DNA of 64,000 nucleotides from Planotetraspora phitsanulokensis (GCF_016863295.1 NZ_BOOP01000003.1:310001-374000), one strand, 5' to 3'; shown: positions 31,825-40,092, counted from the stretch's first letter. Notes: generated by a model not told the origin, from the sequence alone. Made by a program: numbers and translations.

Positions 31825-32745
31825 TCTGCCGGAGGGCCACGAAGCGGGGACGAAGTTGGGGCCGCTGGTGCCGAAGTCGGGCTTGTTCTCGAGGACGAAC
31901 TGTTCGACGGACAGCGGGGCGTGATGACCGATCTTCTCGACGTTGTCGTTCGTGCCGGCGAACACGCCGTTCTGATAATCGATGGCGACGTTGCTCAGGT
32001 GCTGGATGCGGTGCGCGGGCATACCTCGTTCCGCCATGGCCGTGGCGAACTCCTCGACGCTGATCGGCTCGTAGTGCACCGGGATGCCGAGCGTGCCGGA
32101 CATGGCCTGGGCGATGTCATGGTGGTTCAGCTCGACCGGACCGTGCAGGGAGTAGACCGCGCGGTCGTGCGACTCGGGGTCGAGCAGCACCGCGGCGATC
32201 ACGTGGGCTTCGTCGACCGAGGCGATCGGCGCGTGCCGGCCTTCGCCGAACGGAAGCCGCAGGTACCCCTCGCCGTCCCGTAGTTCCCACCAGAACTTCA
32301 GCCACTCGGCGAAGAACGTGGGCCGCAGGTGCGCGGTGAGCAGGTTCGTCCGGTCGAGCAGGCGCTCGCACAGCCAGTGCTGCCGGGCGGCGTTGCTGCC
32401 TGCCTCGCGGCGGGCGGAGATCTGCGACATGTTGACCACAGACCGGACGCCGGCCTCGGACGCCGCCTGGGCGAAGTAGGTGGTCGCCTCGATGAGGCCC
32501 GGGAGGATCGGGTAGCACAGGTAGGCGCTCGTGACGCCCTCCAGCGCCGCAGTCACGCCGTCCAGGTCGTGAAAGTCCGCGACGACGACCTCCGCGCCGG
32601 CCTCGGCCAGCGAACGGGAGCGCTCGTCGTCGCGGTGCACCATCGCCCGGACGCGGTGACCGCGCTGCAGCAGCAGGTGGATCGTGCTGCTCCCGGTCTT
32701 GCCGGTCGCGCCGGTGACCAGGAACAGCCTGTCGTCGTTGGTCAT
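31822..32745 (-). CDS. NmrA-like NAD(P)-binding protein
   Basis: A 307-residue atypical SDR. The dinucleotide motif GATGKTGSS is near residue 12, followed by RGHRVRAMVHRDDERSRSLA and ADFHDLDGVTAALEGVTSAY, as in NmrA/HSCARG and SDR_a5 proteins such as NAD(P)H:quinone-like azoreductases. There is no SDR Tyr-x3-Lys, so it may be a redox sensor or reductase. ATG 32745 follows GAGGTG. It lies downstream of a promoter bearing two HxlR operators (33014-33072) and the mini-gene at 32899, so it is probably induced with the HxlR regulon. Confidence 0.88.
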   Translation of the reverse strand: MTNDDRLFLVTGATGKTGSSTIHLLLQRGHRVRAMVHRDDERSRSLAEAGAEVVVADFHDLDGVTAALEGVTSAYLCYPILPGLIEATTYFAQAASEAGVRSVVNMSQISARREAGSNAARQHWLCERLLDRTNLLTAHLRPTFFAEWLKFWWELRDGEGYLRLPFGEGRHAPIASVDEAHVIAAVLLDPESHDRAVYSLHGPVELNHHDIAQAMSGTLGIPVHYEPISVEEFATAMAERGMPAHRIQHLSNVAIDYQNGVFAGTNDNVEKIGHHAPLSVEQFVLENKPDFGTSGPNFVPASWPSGR

Positions 32746-32898
32746 CTGAACACCTCGGCGAACTTCTTCTGGGAATAGTGACGGTTGTTCATGCGCGGGC
32801 TCCCTCAGGGCGGATGTGGTCGTCGGCGAAATCGACGGTGATGTCGGTGAAGTTCGCGGTGATGATCGGTGTGGGGCCGGAGCAGCCGTCCTGGACGG

Positions 32899-32982
32899 CT
32901 ATATCTGCGTCTTCTCGGTCACTCGAACGAAGCCAGTCAAGTGCCCTGGTTGGACGGTGAAGGCGACCAGGAACAGGTACAC
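32899..32982 (-). CDS. 27-codon mini-ORF, N-terminal fragment of an ABM-type monooxygenase
   Basis: From GTG 32982, with GGGGAGG seven bases upstream, 27 codons read MYLFLVAFTVQPGHLTGFVR and VTEKTQI before TAG. 'Hydrophobic strand - F-TV-PGHL-GF' is the N-terminus of antibiotic-biosynthesis monooxygenase (ABM) domain proteins, normally about 95 residues. After the stop, a different frame continues with PTPIITANFTDITVDFADDH and ends at 32789, so this may be a frameshifted gene of which only the start is intact. It is the first coding unit after the HxlR-controlled promoter, in front of the NmrA-like gene. Confidence 0.5.
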   Translation of the reverse strand: MYLFLVAFTVQPGHLTGFVRVTEKTQI

Positions 32983-33013
32983 CGAGCAGCCTCCCCGAAC
33001 TCGACACCGTACA

Positions 33014-33072
33014 GTTCACTGACTGAACCGCCATTGGCGATACCGTAGCACGCAGCAGTTCACTGAATGAAC
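33014..33072 (-). promoter_or_regulatory. HxlR-type operator pair and promoter for the NmrA side
   Basis: GTTCA-CTGAC-TGAAC (33014-33028) and GTTCA-CTGAA-TGAAC (33058-33072) are 44 bases apart centre to centre. Between them on the minus strand lies GCGTGC-TACGGT, whose TACGGT (33047-33042) is the -10 box. The same arrangement, 45 bases apart, is found at 33917-33976 beside the HxlR gene. Confidence 0.75.
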
Positions 33073-33191
33073 CGACCTGATAGAGGCGGGCCTACCCGCT
33101 TTCGGCAGCGGCGATGGCGCCACCATGGGACTCGTGCGGGGCCGGGACGAGCACGACGTGCCGGCGGCCCTGCGCACGGCCGAACTGAGGG

Positions 33192-33332
33192 TTCGACAAG
33201 CTCGCCATGCGTCACGAAGCAACCGCCCTCGTCGCTGCGATCAACGAATGGCTCCAAGTGGCCCACGCAGCACCCCCTCAGCGGGCCCGCACAGGCGGAC
33301 CTCGAAGCGGGTTAGTCCGCGCGTCCGGTTGA
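33192..33332 (+). pseudogene. Possible transposase C-terminal remnant
   Basis: An open frame without a start reads FDKLAMRHEATALVAAINEW, then L, and runs on to a stop at 33330. The pattern FDKLAxRxEATxxVAAIxxWL is familiar as the extreme C-terminus of IS5-type transposases in actinomycetes, but I could only recognise about 20 residues. No upstream DDE domain and no terminal inverted repeats were found. It overlaps the 3' end of the HxlR gene by 21 bases. Confidence 0.4.
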
Positions 33333-33896
33333 GCGCGTCGCGCTGAGTTCGCCTTCGCCGGCCGAGGGTGTGCGCGGTCGCACGATCGGTTCGAGGAGTC
33401 GTCGTGGTGTGTTGATCGCGTTGGACACGGGATCGAGGTCGGAGTCTGTTCGACAGAATCCGGGCCCGGGTTCGATCCGGATCTCCGGGACCGGGACCGC
33501 CAAACCGCAATCCTGGCAGCGTCCCTCGCGGTCGAGAAGACCTCCGTCCTGATCATGGCGCTGGGCGCGCTTCACTCCAGACGGAGAGTAGAAGGTGTCC
33601 CCCCAGTTCATGAATGCACGCACGACCGGCCACAGCCCGACGCCCTTGGCGGTCAGCCGGTACTCCACACCTCCGGTCGCCTCCTCGTCACGTATGAGCA
33701 CGCCTTCCTGCACAAGCAACTTCAGCCTGTTGGTCAGGACGGCGCGGGGGATCTTCAGCTGAGTGGCGAAGTCTCCGAATCGTCGCACCCCGAAGAACGC
33801 GTCACGAATGATGAGGAGCGTCCACCGCTCTCCGACGATCTCCAACGATCGCGCCAGTGAGCAGTTGCGGTCCGCGTAGGTGCTCGGGAGTGTCAT
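33312..33896 (-). CDS. HxlR-family redox/electrophile-type regulator
   Basis: A 194-residue winged-helix protein of the HxlR/DUF24 family: the conserved NCSLARSLEIVGERWTLLII (with Cys12) and FGDFATQLKIPRAVLTNRLK are intact. Cys12 is the position used by thiol-based HxlR sensors such as HypR and YodB. It has a longer C-terminus than usual (about 80 residues) with a CQDCG pair that may bind zinc. TAGAAT (33908-33903) ends seven bases before the ATG, so the mRNA may be leaderless, and an operator overlaps its -35 region: autorepression is likely. Divergent target: the SDR at 34021; second target: the NmrA side. Confidence 0.9.
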   Translation of the reverse strand: MTLPSTYADRNCSLARSLEIVGERWTLLIIRDAFFGVRRFGDFATQLKIPRAVLTNRLKLLVQEGVLIRDEEATGGVEYRLTAKGVGLWPVVRAFMNWGDTFYSPSGVKRAQRHDQDGGLLDREGRCQDCGLAVPVPEIRIEPGPGFCRTDSDLDPVSNAINTPRRLLEPIVRPRTPSAGEGELSATRSTGRAD

Positions 33897-33916
33897 GGTG
33901 CGATTCTACCTCCCCA

Positions 33917-33976
33917 GTTCACTCATTGAACTGACGCGTGCTACGGTCTCCACCAGCAGTAGTTCAGTCAATGAAC
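33917..33976. promoter_or_regulatory. HxlR-type operator pair between HxlR and SDR
   Basis: GTTCA-CTCAT-TGAAC (33917-33931) and GTTCA-GTCAA-TGAAC (33962-33976), 45 bases apart, flank the rightward -10 box TACGGT (33942-33947) preceded by GCGTGC, exactly as in the NmrA promoter. The left copy also overlaps the -35 region of the HxlR gene itself. Confidence 0.78.
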
Positions 33977-34020
33977 TCGTGCATGGCTCATGCTCATGGC
34001 ACACGAACCAAGGGATTGAA

Positions 34021-34752
34021 GTGAGCAAGAAGATCGTCCTCATCACCGGAGCCAGCAGCGGAATCGGCGCCGCCACCGCGCGGCGTCTCGCCGCTTCGGG
34101 GCATCATGTGGTGCTCGGCGCCCGCCGCACCGACCGGCTCGCCGCCCTGGCAGCCGCCATCCGAGAGGACGGCGGCTCCGCCGAGCACACGACCCTCGAC
34201 GTGACCAGCGCGGACAGCGTCGACTCCTTCGTCCAGGCGGCCCACAGCCGGCATGGGCGCATCGACGTCCTCGTCAACAACGCCGGTGTGATGCCCCTGT
34301 CCCGCCTCGACGCGCTGCGCGTCGAGGACTGGAACCAGATGATCGACGTCAACCTCCGCGGCACCCTGCACGGCATCGCAGCCGCACTCCCCCTGATGCG
34401 CGCGCAACGGTCGGGTCACGTGATCAATGTGTCCTCCACCCTCGGCCACGAGGTCGTACCGAGCTCCGCCGTCTACAGCGCCACGAAGTTCGCGGTCCGC
34501 GCGCTGGCCGAAGGGCTCCATAAGGAGCAACAGGACATCCGGGTCACCGTGATCAGTCCGTCGTTCACCGAATCCGAGTTGAACACCCTGGGCGGCGATC
34601 CCGACACCATGGCCTGGGTGCGCACCATGGCGGACAAGCTCAACATGCCCGCGGGCACCGTGGCAGACGCCATCGCCTACGCGATCGCGCAACCCGCCTC
34701 CATCGATGTCAGCGAGATCGTCATCCGTCCCATCGTCGAAGCCGCACTCTGA
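34021..34752 (+). CDS. Short-chain dehydrogenase/reductase (SDR)
   Basis: A 243-residue classical SDR of the YdfG-like group: ITGASSGIG at 8-16, GARRTDRL (NADP-type Arg-Arg), VNNAGVM, and the catalytic AVYSATKFAVRAL with Tyr and Lys. GTG 34021 has AAGGGA upstream. It is divergent from the HxlR gene and preceded by two HxlR operators, then followed by an MDR oxidoreductase (84-base gap) and a third SDR-type gene. Members of this group reduce serine-type or aldehyde substrates; here a role in detoxifying electrophiles sensed by HxlR is inferred. Confidence 0.9.
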   Translation: MSKKIVLITGASSGIGAATARRLAASGHHVVLGARRTDRLAALAAAIREDGGSAEHTTLDVTSADSVDSFVQAAHSRHGRIDVLVNNAGVMPLSRLDALRVEDWNQMIDVNLRGTLHGIAAALPLMRAQRSGHVINVSSTLGHEVVPSSAVYSATKFAVRALAEGLHKEQQDIRVTVISPSFTESELNTLGGDPDTMAWVRTMADKLNMPAGTVADAIAYAIAQPASIDVSEIVIRPIVEAAL

Positions 34753-34836
34753 CACGGCGGCGGACGTCTGACCGGCCGCGACGGCGGTCCGCGCCCGGCG
34801 GGACGTGTCGGTGGGACAAGAAAGCAGGAGATATCC

Positions 34837-35862
34837 GTGTCCGAAACCACGAAGCGAACCCGTCGTTACGTTCTCGCGGAGCGCCCCGCCACACCCACCG
34901 GGTCGCTGCAGAAAGGCGTCCTGCGCTACGAGGAAGACGTTCCCGTGCCGCGGCTCCAAGCGGAACAGGTTCTGGTGAAGGTCGAGTGGATGTCGCTGGA
35001 CCCCGCCACCCGGAGCTGGATGAACGACACCCCCAGCTCCCTTCCGCCGTCGCCGCTGGGCGAGACCATGCGCGCCCTGGGCGCCGGCACGGTGAGCGCA
35101 TCGGAGCACCCGGATTTCGCAGTTGGGGACCGGGTATGCGGCTTGCTGGGCTGGCAGGAGGATGCCGTGGTGAACGGCTCGATCCTGCGGCGGGTGCCCG
35201 AAGGGGTGCCGCTGAACGCCTCCCTGAATGTCCTGGGCATCGCCGGGCAGACTGCCTGGCTGGGAATGCACGACATCGGACGGCCGAGGAAGGGCGAGAC
35301 GGTCGTCGTCACCGCGGCGGCCGGCAGCGTGGGTTCCGTCGCCGTCCAACTGGCGCTCGCCTCAGGCGCACGAGTGATCGGCGTCGCCGGAACGCCGGCC
35401 AAATGTACATGGGTGCGGGAGCTCGGCGCCGACGAGTGCGTCAACTACCGCGAAGACAACGTGTCGGCGGCGTGCTCTCGGCTGTGTCCTGACGGAATCG
35501 ACGTCATTTTCGACAACGTCGGTGGGGCGATGCTCGACGCGCTACTCCCGTACGTGGCGGTCAATGCCCGTGTCGTCCTGTGCGGTGCGATCTCCCGGCA
35601 CGACGGCGGACGCGGTCCTGCCCCTCTGCACAACTGGTTTCACCTGTTGTTCAACAGGGTCCGGATGGAAGGTTTCATCTACATGGATCACGAGGCTCGC
35701 TTCGACGAGATCGAGGCCGATCTCCTCCCCCGCCTGCGCACCGGCGAGCTGCGCAGCCGGGAGCACGTGGTCGAGGGACTGACTGCAGCCCCAGCGGCGC
35801 TTCACACGCTCTTCGACGGCACGAACACCGGAAAACTGCTCGTGCGCGTAGGTCATTCCTGA
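34837..35862 (+). CDS. MDR-superfamily NADP-dependent oxidoreductase (2-alkenal reductase/CurA-like)
   Basis: A 341-residue medium-chain dehydrogenase without zinc ligands. The N-terminal part has VLVKVEWMSLDPATRSWMND, typical of leukotriene-B4 dehydrogenase/CurA-like enal reductases; the cofactor site is VVVTAAAGSVGSVAVQLALA, and later DVIFDNVGGAMLDALLPYV is the family fingerprint. These enzymes reduce alpha,beta-unsaturated aldehydes and ketones with NADPH. GTG 34837 follows CAGGAG. It lies in line after the HxlR-controlled SDR, so it is probably part of the same electrophile response. Confidence 0.9.
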   Translation: MSETTKRTRRYVLAERPATPTGSLQKGVLRYEEDVPVPRLQAEQVLVKVEWMSLDPATRSWMNDTPSSLPPSPLGETMRALGAGTVSASEHPDFAVGDRVCGLLGWQEDAVVNGSILRRVPEGVPLNASLNVLGIAGQTAWLGMHDIGRPRKGETVVVTAAAGSVGSVAVQLALASGARVIGVAGTPAKCTWVRELGADECVNYREDNVSAACSRLCPDGIDVIFDNVGGAMLDALLPYVAVNARVVLCGAISRHDGGRGPAPLHNWFHLLFNRVRMEGFIYMDHEARFDEIEADLLPRLRTGELRSREHVVEGLTAAPAALHTLFDGTNTGKLLVRVGHS

Positions 35863-35932
35863 CCCCGTCCACTGCGCCGCGCAGAAACCGGGGCCGCTCG
35901 AAAGCAATCAACTCATGATGAGGAGATCCGTC

Positions 35933-36700
35933 ATGTCGTCTGTGCTCATCACCGGTGCGTCCAAAGGCATCGGCCGGGCCATCGCGATCGAACTGTCAGA
36001 CCGGGGCCACCGGGTGATCGCCACCGCACGTCGTCCGGAAACACTGGCCGACCTGCCTGTCGACCAGCGCCTGCGCCTTGATGTCACCGATCAGGAAAGC
36101 GTCGACCAGGCCATTCAGGACGCCCGCGACATCGATGTGGTGGTCAGCAACGCCGGCGAGACGGTGCGCGCGCCTTTGGAGAGCGTCCCACTCTCGGAGG
36201 TCGAACGACTCTTTCAGCTCAACACCCTGGGTGCGCTGCGGGTGGCGCAGGGCGTGCTTCCGGCGATGCGTGAAAGAGGAGCGGGCCGCCTCGTCTTCGT
36301 CTCCAGTATCCAGGGGCGGCTGGTGCTGCCGATGGTCGGCCCTTACGGCGCCAGCAAGTGGGCGCTGGAGGCGCTCGCGGAGACGCTCGCCATCGAGACG
36401 GGTCACTTCGGTATCAAGGTGAGCGTGGTGCAGCCCGGTGTGGTCTCCTCGGGTGGCGCTCAGCGCGCGAAGGTGTTCCTGAAGGAGAACGACCCGTACA
36501 CCCCGCTGTATGAGGCGCTCGATGTCCTCCGTGGCGAGTCCGTCACCCCAGAGGAGGTGGCCGCCGCGGTGGCCGACACGATCGAGCAGCCTGAACCTCC
36601 GCTGCGCGTGCCGGTCGGTGCACCCGCCAAGCGGGTCCTGCAGGCCCGCAAAGACGCCCCGGAGAGCGAGCCGTTCCTGATGGCCGAGATCAATTGGTAG
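35933..36700 (+). CDS. Short-chain dehydrogenase/reductase (SDR)
   Basis: A 255-residue SDR: LITGASKGIGRAI, ATARRPETL (NADP type), VSNAGE in place of NNAG, and catalytic GPYGASKWALEALAETL. The C-terminal 40 residues (PPLRVPVGAPAKRVLQARKD) resemble 'SDR family oxidoreductase' proteins related to 1-acyl-DHAP/retinol-type reductases. ATG 35933 is used rather than 35915 because AGGAG is eight bases before it. It is the third gene in line downstream of the HxlR operators, 70 bases after the MDR gene. Confidence 0.88.
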   Translation: MSSVLITGASKGIGRAIAIELSDRGHRVIATARRPETLADLPVDQRLRLDVTDQESVDQAIQDARDIDVVVSNAGETVRAPLESVPLSEVERLFQLNTLGALRVAQGVLPAMRERGAGRLVFVSSIQGRLVLPMVGPYGASKWALEALAETLAIETGHFGIKVSVVQPGVVSSGGAQRAKVFLKENDPYTPLYEALDVLRGESVTPEEVAAAVADTIEQPEPPLRVPVGAPAKRVLQARKDAPESEPFLMAEINW

Positions 36701-36842
36701 TTGTCGCGTGGCCAGACGGGAGTCCGGCCACCACCGGTGGATTCATCGAAACGCGGCCGAAGGCTGAGCTGAAAATGGGACGTTCGAGCCGGGCTCGGTC
36801 GCCATGGTGAATTCCGAAAGGTGCTAAAAAAGTGGATCTTGG

Positions 36843-37565
36843 GTGGTGTCAGCCATGGTAGGGAACTCGGCTGGTTTTCCGATGGGACAATCACATCCGC
36901 TGGACAATTCCGTCTACTCGGCGCTGACCGGGCCGCACGCCCACTTCGCGCAGCGACGGGGCAACGCACTGCGCTACCCGTTGGACGTGTCACCGTTCAT
37001 GGCGCTGCCGGACTCCCCTGACGACGCCGACTGGGCGGACATCGCAGCACTCGCTGGTCCCGGTGGAGGCGTCACGCTGACCGGCCTCACGGTCGATCCG
37101 CCGGATGGCTGGGAGGTCGTGATGCGAGGGGCCGTGTTTCAACTCATCGACGACGGGATCGCCGCCGTGCCGGACGAGGAGGCCGTCCCCCTCACCCAGG
37201 CGGACGTTCCGGAGATGCTTGCTCTGACCGAACGCACCAAGCCGGGACCGTTCCTGCCGCGCACGATCGAGATGGGCACCTATCTGGGTATCCGCCACGG
37301 CGGGCGTCTCGTGGCGATGGCCGGTGAACGACTGCGCCTTCCGGGTTGGACGGAAATCAGCGGAGTCTGTACCGACCCGGACTGGCGCGGACAGGGGTTG
37401 GGGACCCGGCTGGTGCTGGCTGTCGCAGCCGGCATCCGCAAGCGCGGCGAGACCCCGTTTCTGCATGTGGTCGCGTCCAACACGAACGCCGTCCGGCTGT
37501 ACGAATCTCTGGGATTCCGACCTCACCGCACTGCAGCCCTTGTGGTCACCCGGCCGCCGGCGTAA
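36843..37565 (+). CDS. GNAT-family N-acetyltransferase
   Basis: A 240-residue protein with a C-terminal FR47-like acetyltransferase domain: ISGVCTDPDWRGQGLGTRLV is the acetyl-CoA motif (R/Q-x-x-G-x-G), followed by LHVVASNTNAVRLYESLGF. The N-terminal 110 residues (LRYPLDVSPFMALPDSPDDA) are typical of the group and contain no second acetyltransferase domain. Several starts are possible (GTG 36843, ATG 36855, ATG 36882); none has a strong ribosome site. The substrate is unknown. Confidence 0.85.
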   Translation: MVSAMVGNSAGFPMGQSHPLDNSVYSALTGPHAHFAQRRGNALRYPLDVSPFMALPDSPDDADWADIAALAGPGGGVTLTGLTVDPPDGWEVVMRGAVFQLIDDGIAAVPDEEAVPLTQADVPEMLALTERTKPGPFLPRTIEMGTYLGIRHGGRLVAMAGERLRLPGWTEISGVCTDPDWRGQGLGTRLVLAVAAGIRKRGETPFLHVVASNTNAVRLYESLGFRPHRTAALVVTRPPA

Positions 37566-38257
37566 GTACGCCACCGCAAGGCATGAAATCACCGTCTCCT
37601 ACAAGGGACGCCTCCCATTGCCCTGCCCCTTCAGACGAGCTCAGTTGTCATCCGGCCCCGATTCACACACAGAGGACGGCAGTTCCGGCTCGCGCTGGAG
37701 CGAATCTCTGACCTGCGGCCCCTTGACCCCCAGAACGATGGCGGCGTGACCGACGACTCCCACCGCCACCGTGATCACCTGGGCGGTGCAGGTGTCCATC
37801 CCGGTGGCGGCGCATTCGACCGGCCACGCCTCGGTGCCTTGTGCCGGTCACCGGCGGACGGGATGGAGCGTGCGGTTTGGGCGCGGTGGATGGCGGCCGG
37901 GGCGGTGGCCTCACCGGCCACAAAACGGCGATGGTAACAATCGCGGAGATCGTCAAAAGGACGCCCGCCAGAACTTCGAGAAGCACAGTGGTCGACATCG
38001 AGCCCTCCCCGCGACCTCGCTGTGGACATGTGACCACGAGGACGAAGGTCTTCCCACACTCCCATGTCGCGTAAGAAGGCCCCCCGCCGACTCCTGCTCG
38101 GGGCCGTAACGGCGATCGGAGTCTCGGACGGCGGGCACTCCCCTCCACCCTGATTCCAATATCCGCGCAGGTCAGGACCTGGTCAAATGCCCGAGATCGT
38201 TCCAGGCTCCTGCTCAGGGTGGAGAAAGCCCGGCTCAGGGATCGGCCTACGCTAGAT
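37566..38257. other. Gene-poor stretch with two dubious small ORFs
   Basis: No confident gene. On the minus strand, ATG 37999 (after GGGGAGGGCTCG, a good ribosome site) opens a single-membrane-helix peptide, MSTTVLLEVLAGVLLTISAI, then turns into Pro/Arg-rich sequence that looks out of frame. Further on, 37799-37641 (minus) could encode 52 residues with VITVAVGVVGHAAIVLGVKG. The two hydrophobic pieces may be fragments of one small membrane-protein gene broken by a frameshift. Confidence 0.35.
37711..37731 (+). repeat. 21-bp direct repeat, right copy
   Basis: Same orientation and 20 of 21 bases identical to 29527-29547. The two copies bracket 8.2 kb carrying the TDT transporter, the HxlR regulon and the GNAT gene. 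Confidence 0.4.
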
Positions 38258-38382
38258 ATGAGGGGAGTACTTCCCAAGTGCCGATCCGGTCAGTACGGAC
38301 GTGCCGGAACGTCCCCGGGCGGCCGCCCGCACAGTGCGGGTGAAGGAGACCTCGAGCAGCCGAGCGCGTTCGAGGAGGTCTC
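38258..38382 (+). ncRNA. yybP-ykoY manganese riboswitch (upstream of the TerC-family gene)
   Basis: The leader has the two invariant patches of the yybP-ykoY aptamer: GGGGAGTA (38262-38269) and GAGACC (38346-38351), with the perfect hairpin CCCGCAC-a-GTGCGGG between them. The outer stem P1 can form from GAGG (38260-38263) and CCTC (38350-38353). The sequence GAGACCTC (38346-38353) is also exactly complementary to GAGGTCTC (38375-38382), which contains the Shine-Dalgarno GGAGG and abuts the GTG. So the aptamer's 3' side either pairs with its own 5' side (metal bound, ribosome site free) or hides the ribosome site. Control at translation initiation is inferred from this. Confidence 0.82.
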
Positions 38383-39420
38383 GTGCCCGCCGAAGCAGCC
38401 CTGACAGTAGCCGATCTTGAAACGATCGGTTCGCCGAGCCTGTGGACGATCACCATCGCCGCTCTGGTGCTGCTGCTGGCCATCGACTTCATCGTGACAC
38501 GCCGCCCGCACGAGGTGCGGATGGGCGAAGCGGTGGGCTGGTCGCTCTTCTACCTCGCGCTGCCTGTGATCTTCGGTGTCTTCATTTGGGGAGCCTTCGG
38601 GTCCCGCGTTTCGATGGAGTTCTTCACCGGCTACGTCGTGGAGAAATCGCTCTCGGTGGACAACCTGTTCGTGTTCATGCTTCTGCTGTCCTCCTTCGCG
38701 GTCCCGCCCGCGCTGGCCCGCCGGGTCCTGCTGTACGGCATCGTCGGGGCACTCGTGCTACGCGGGATCTTCATCGCGCTGGGGGCGGCCGTCCTGCAGA
38801 GCGGCACATGGGCATTCCTGCTGTTCGGCGGGATACTGATCGTCACCGCAGGAAAGATCTTTAAGGAGGCGATAAGCGGGAAGGCACAGGAGGTCGACAT
38901 CGCTTCCATGCGCACGATCCGGCTGCTGCGGCGCTTCGTGCGGGTCACCGACGATTTCCGCGGCACCCGCCTGGTCGTTCGCGATGGCGGCCACCGCGCC
39001 CTGACCCCGCTTGCACTGGCCATTGTGGCCGTCTTCGCCACCGACATCGTCTTCGCCGTCGATTCGGTGCCCGCGGTCTACGGCGTGACCCAGGACCCCT
39101 TCCTCGTCTTCGCCACCAACGCCTTCGCCCTGCTGGGCCTGCGGGCGCTCTACTTCGTGCTTCTGGGAGCCCTGACGAAGCTGCGGCACCTGAACCACGG
39201 ACTCAGCGTCATCCTGGCCTTCATCGGGATCAAGCTCGTCCTCCACTGGGCACACGGCCTATGGGCGTGGGTCCCGCAGATTTCCACTCTGGTCTCACTG
39301 GGAGTCATCGTCGGGGTCCTGACCACCGTCACGATCACGAGCATGCACGCCAACCGCCGCGACACCAAGCCCGACTCCTCACCCGCCGAACGCGAACCCC
39401 GCTCGCGGCCGTCGCGCTAG
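38383..39420 (+). CDS. TerC-family membrane protein (Alx/MeeF-like, manganese-associated)
   Basis: A 345-residue protein with eight or nine hydrophobic segments. The family signatures GYVVEKSLSVDNLFVFMLLL and AIVAVFATDIVFAVDSVPAV contain the paired intramembrane acidic residues (Glu-x5-Asp-Asn and Asp-x6-Asp) thought to bind metal. The 30-residue C-terminal tail is polar. TerC proteins of the Alx/MeeF type export Mn or load secreted proteins with it. Placement directly behind a manganese riboswitch supports a Mn role here rather than tellurite resistance. GTG 38383 follows GAGGAGG. Confidence 0.92.
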   Translation: MPAEAALTVADLETIGSPSLWTITIAALVLLLAIDFIVTRRPHEVRMGEAVGWSLFYLALPVIFGVFIWGAFGSRVSMEFFTGYVVEKSLSVDNLFVFMLLLSSFAVPPALARRVLLYGIVGALVLRGIFIALGAAVLQSGTWAFLLFGGILIVTAGKIFKEAISGKAQEVDIASMRTIRLLRRFVRVTDDFRGTRLVVRDGGHRALTPLALAIVAVFATDIVFAVDSVPAVYGVTQDPFLVFATNAFALLGLRALYFVLLGALTKLRHLNHGLSVILAFIGIKLVLHWAHGLWAWVPQISTLVSLGVIVGVLTTVTITSMHANRRDTKPDSSPAEREPRSRPSR

Positions 39421-39588
39421 GAGCGCAGTTCTCCTGGTCTGTCCTCGATGACTACGCGGCCGGCTGGTGACACTCTTGGTAGTTGATCATTCAGGTACGG
39501 CAGCCCGCCGCATCTGACGCATGCTGACCATGAGAGTGATGCGTAGCATCTACCCGCCTGTCGCTTGCATCCGGAAGAGGACCTGCTC

Positions 39589-40092
39589 GTGTCGACATCT
39601 GCTTACCAGCGAGCGCTGCAGAAGGCTGAAGAGCAGTCGCGGCGCCGACAGGCCCGCAAACTGACGGGCACCCACGTGGCTGCCCTGGCCCTGGCCGCGT
39701 GCTTGTCATTGGTGGCCTTCATCGCGCTGCTCATGTCATTACCCGATGCCGTGTCCGCCGCACAGGGAAAGGGTAGGGCCGGTACTTTCGTCCTTCACGA
39801 GTTGCGCGAGGGCAAGAACAGCGGGTGGTTGGGGTCGTTCACCTCGGACGACGGAAAGGTGATCCTAAAAGAGAGCTTTGTCTCTCATCGCGACGTCCCC
39901 AGCAACGCGAAGCCGGGCGACCGCGTCCGCCTCCTCGAGATTGACGGGGAACTCTGGGGCTCGGGGTCCAAGGACTGGATCTGGATGTCGATCGTCCTGG
40001 TCGTCATCGCCGTGATCGTTGTCTTCCTGATCTGGGCTGTCGCTGTGGCAACAAGGCGGTGGATGGCAACGGGTTCGGTATCGGCCACCTAA
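39589..40092 (+). CDS. Two-helix membrane protein, unknown function
   Basis: A 167-residue protein. A basic N-terminus (QKAEEQSRRRQARKLTG) leads into helix 1 (ALALAACLSLVAFIALLMSL), an extracytoplasmic-looking loop of about 65 residues (GTFVLHELREGKNSGWLGSF and DGKVILKESFVSH), and helix 2 (IWMSIVLVVIAVIVVFLIWA). The loop contains an SH3/OB-like beta pattern (FVLHELREG..GWLGSFTSDDG). I do not know a named family. GTG 39589 has GAGGAC upstream; ATG 39565 is less likely. A 5-3-5 dyad GATGC-gta-GCATC (39538-39550) lies in its promoter region. Confidence 0.7.
   Translation: MSTSAYQRALQKAEEQSRRRQARKLTGTHVAALALAACLSLVAFIALLMSLPDAVSAAQGKGRAGTFVLHELREGKNSGWLGSFTSDDGKVILKESFVSHRDVPSNAKPGDRVRLLEIDGELWGSGSKDWIWMSIVLVVIAVIVVFLIWAVAVATRRWMATGSVSAT

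Noticed and set aside
37641-37799. 52-residue small membrane protein
   Set aside because: Coding-like GC pattern but no ribosome site and possible frameshift with a neighbouring fragment; described as part of a gene-poor stretch.
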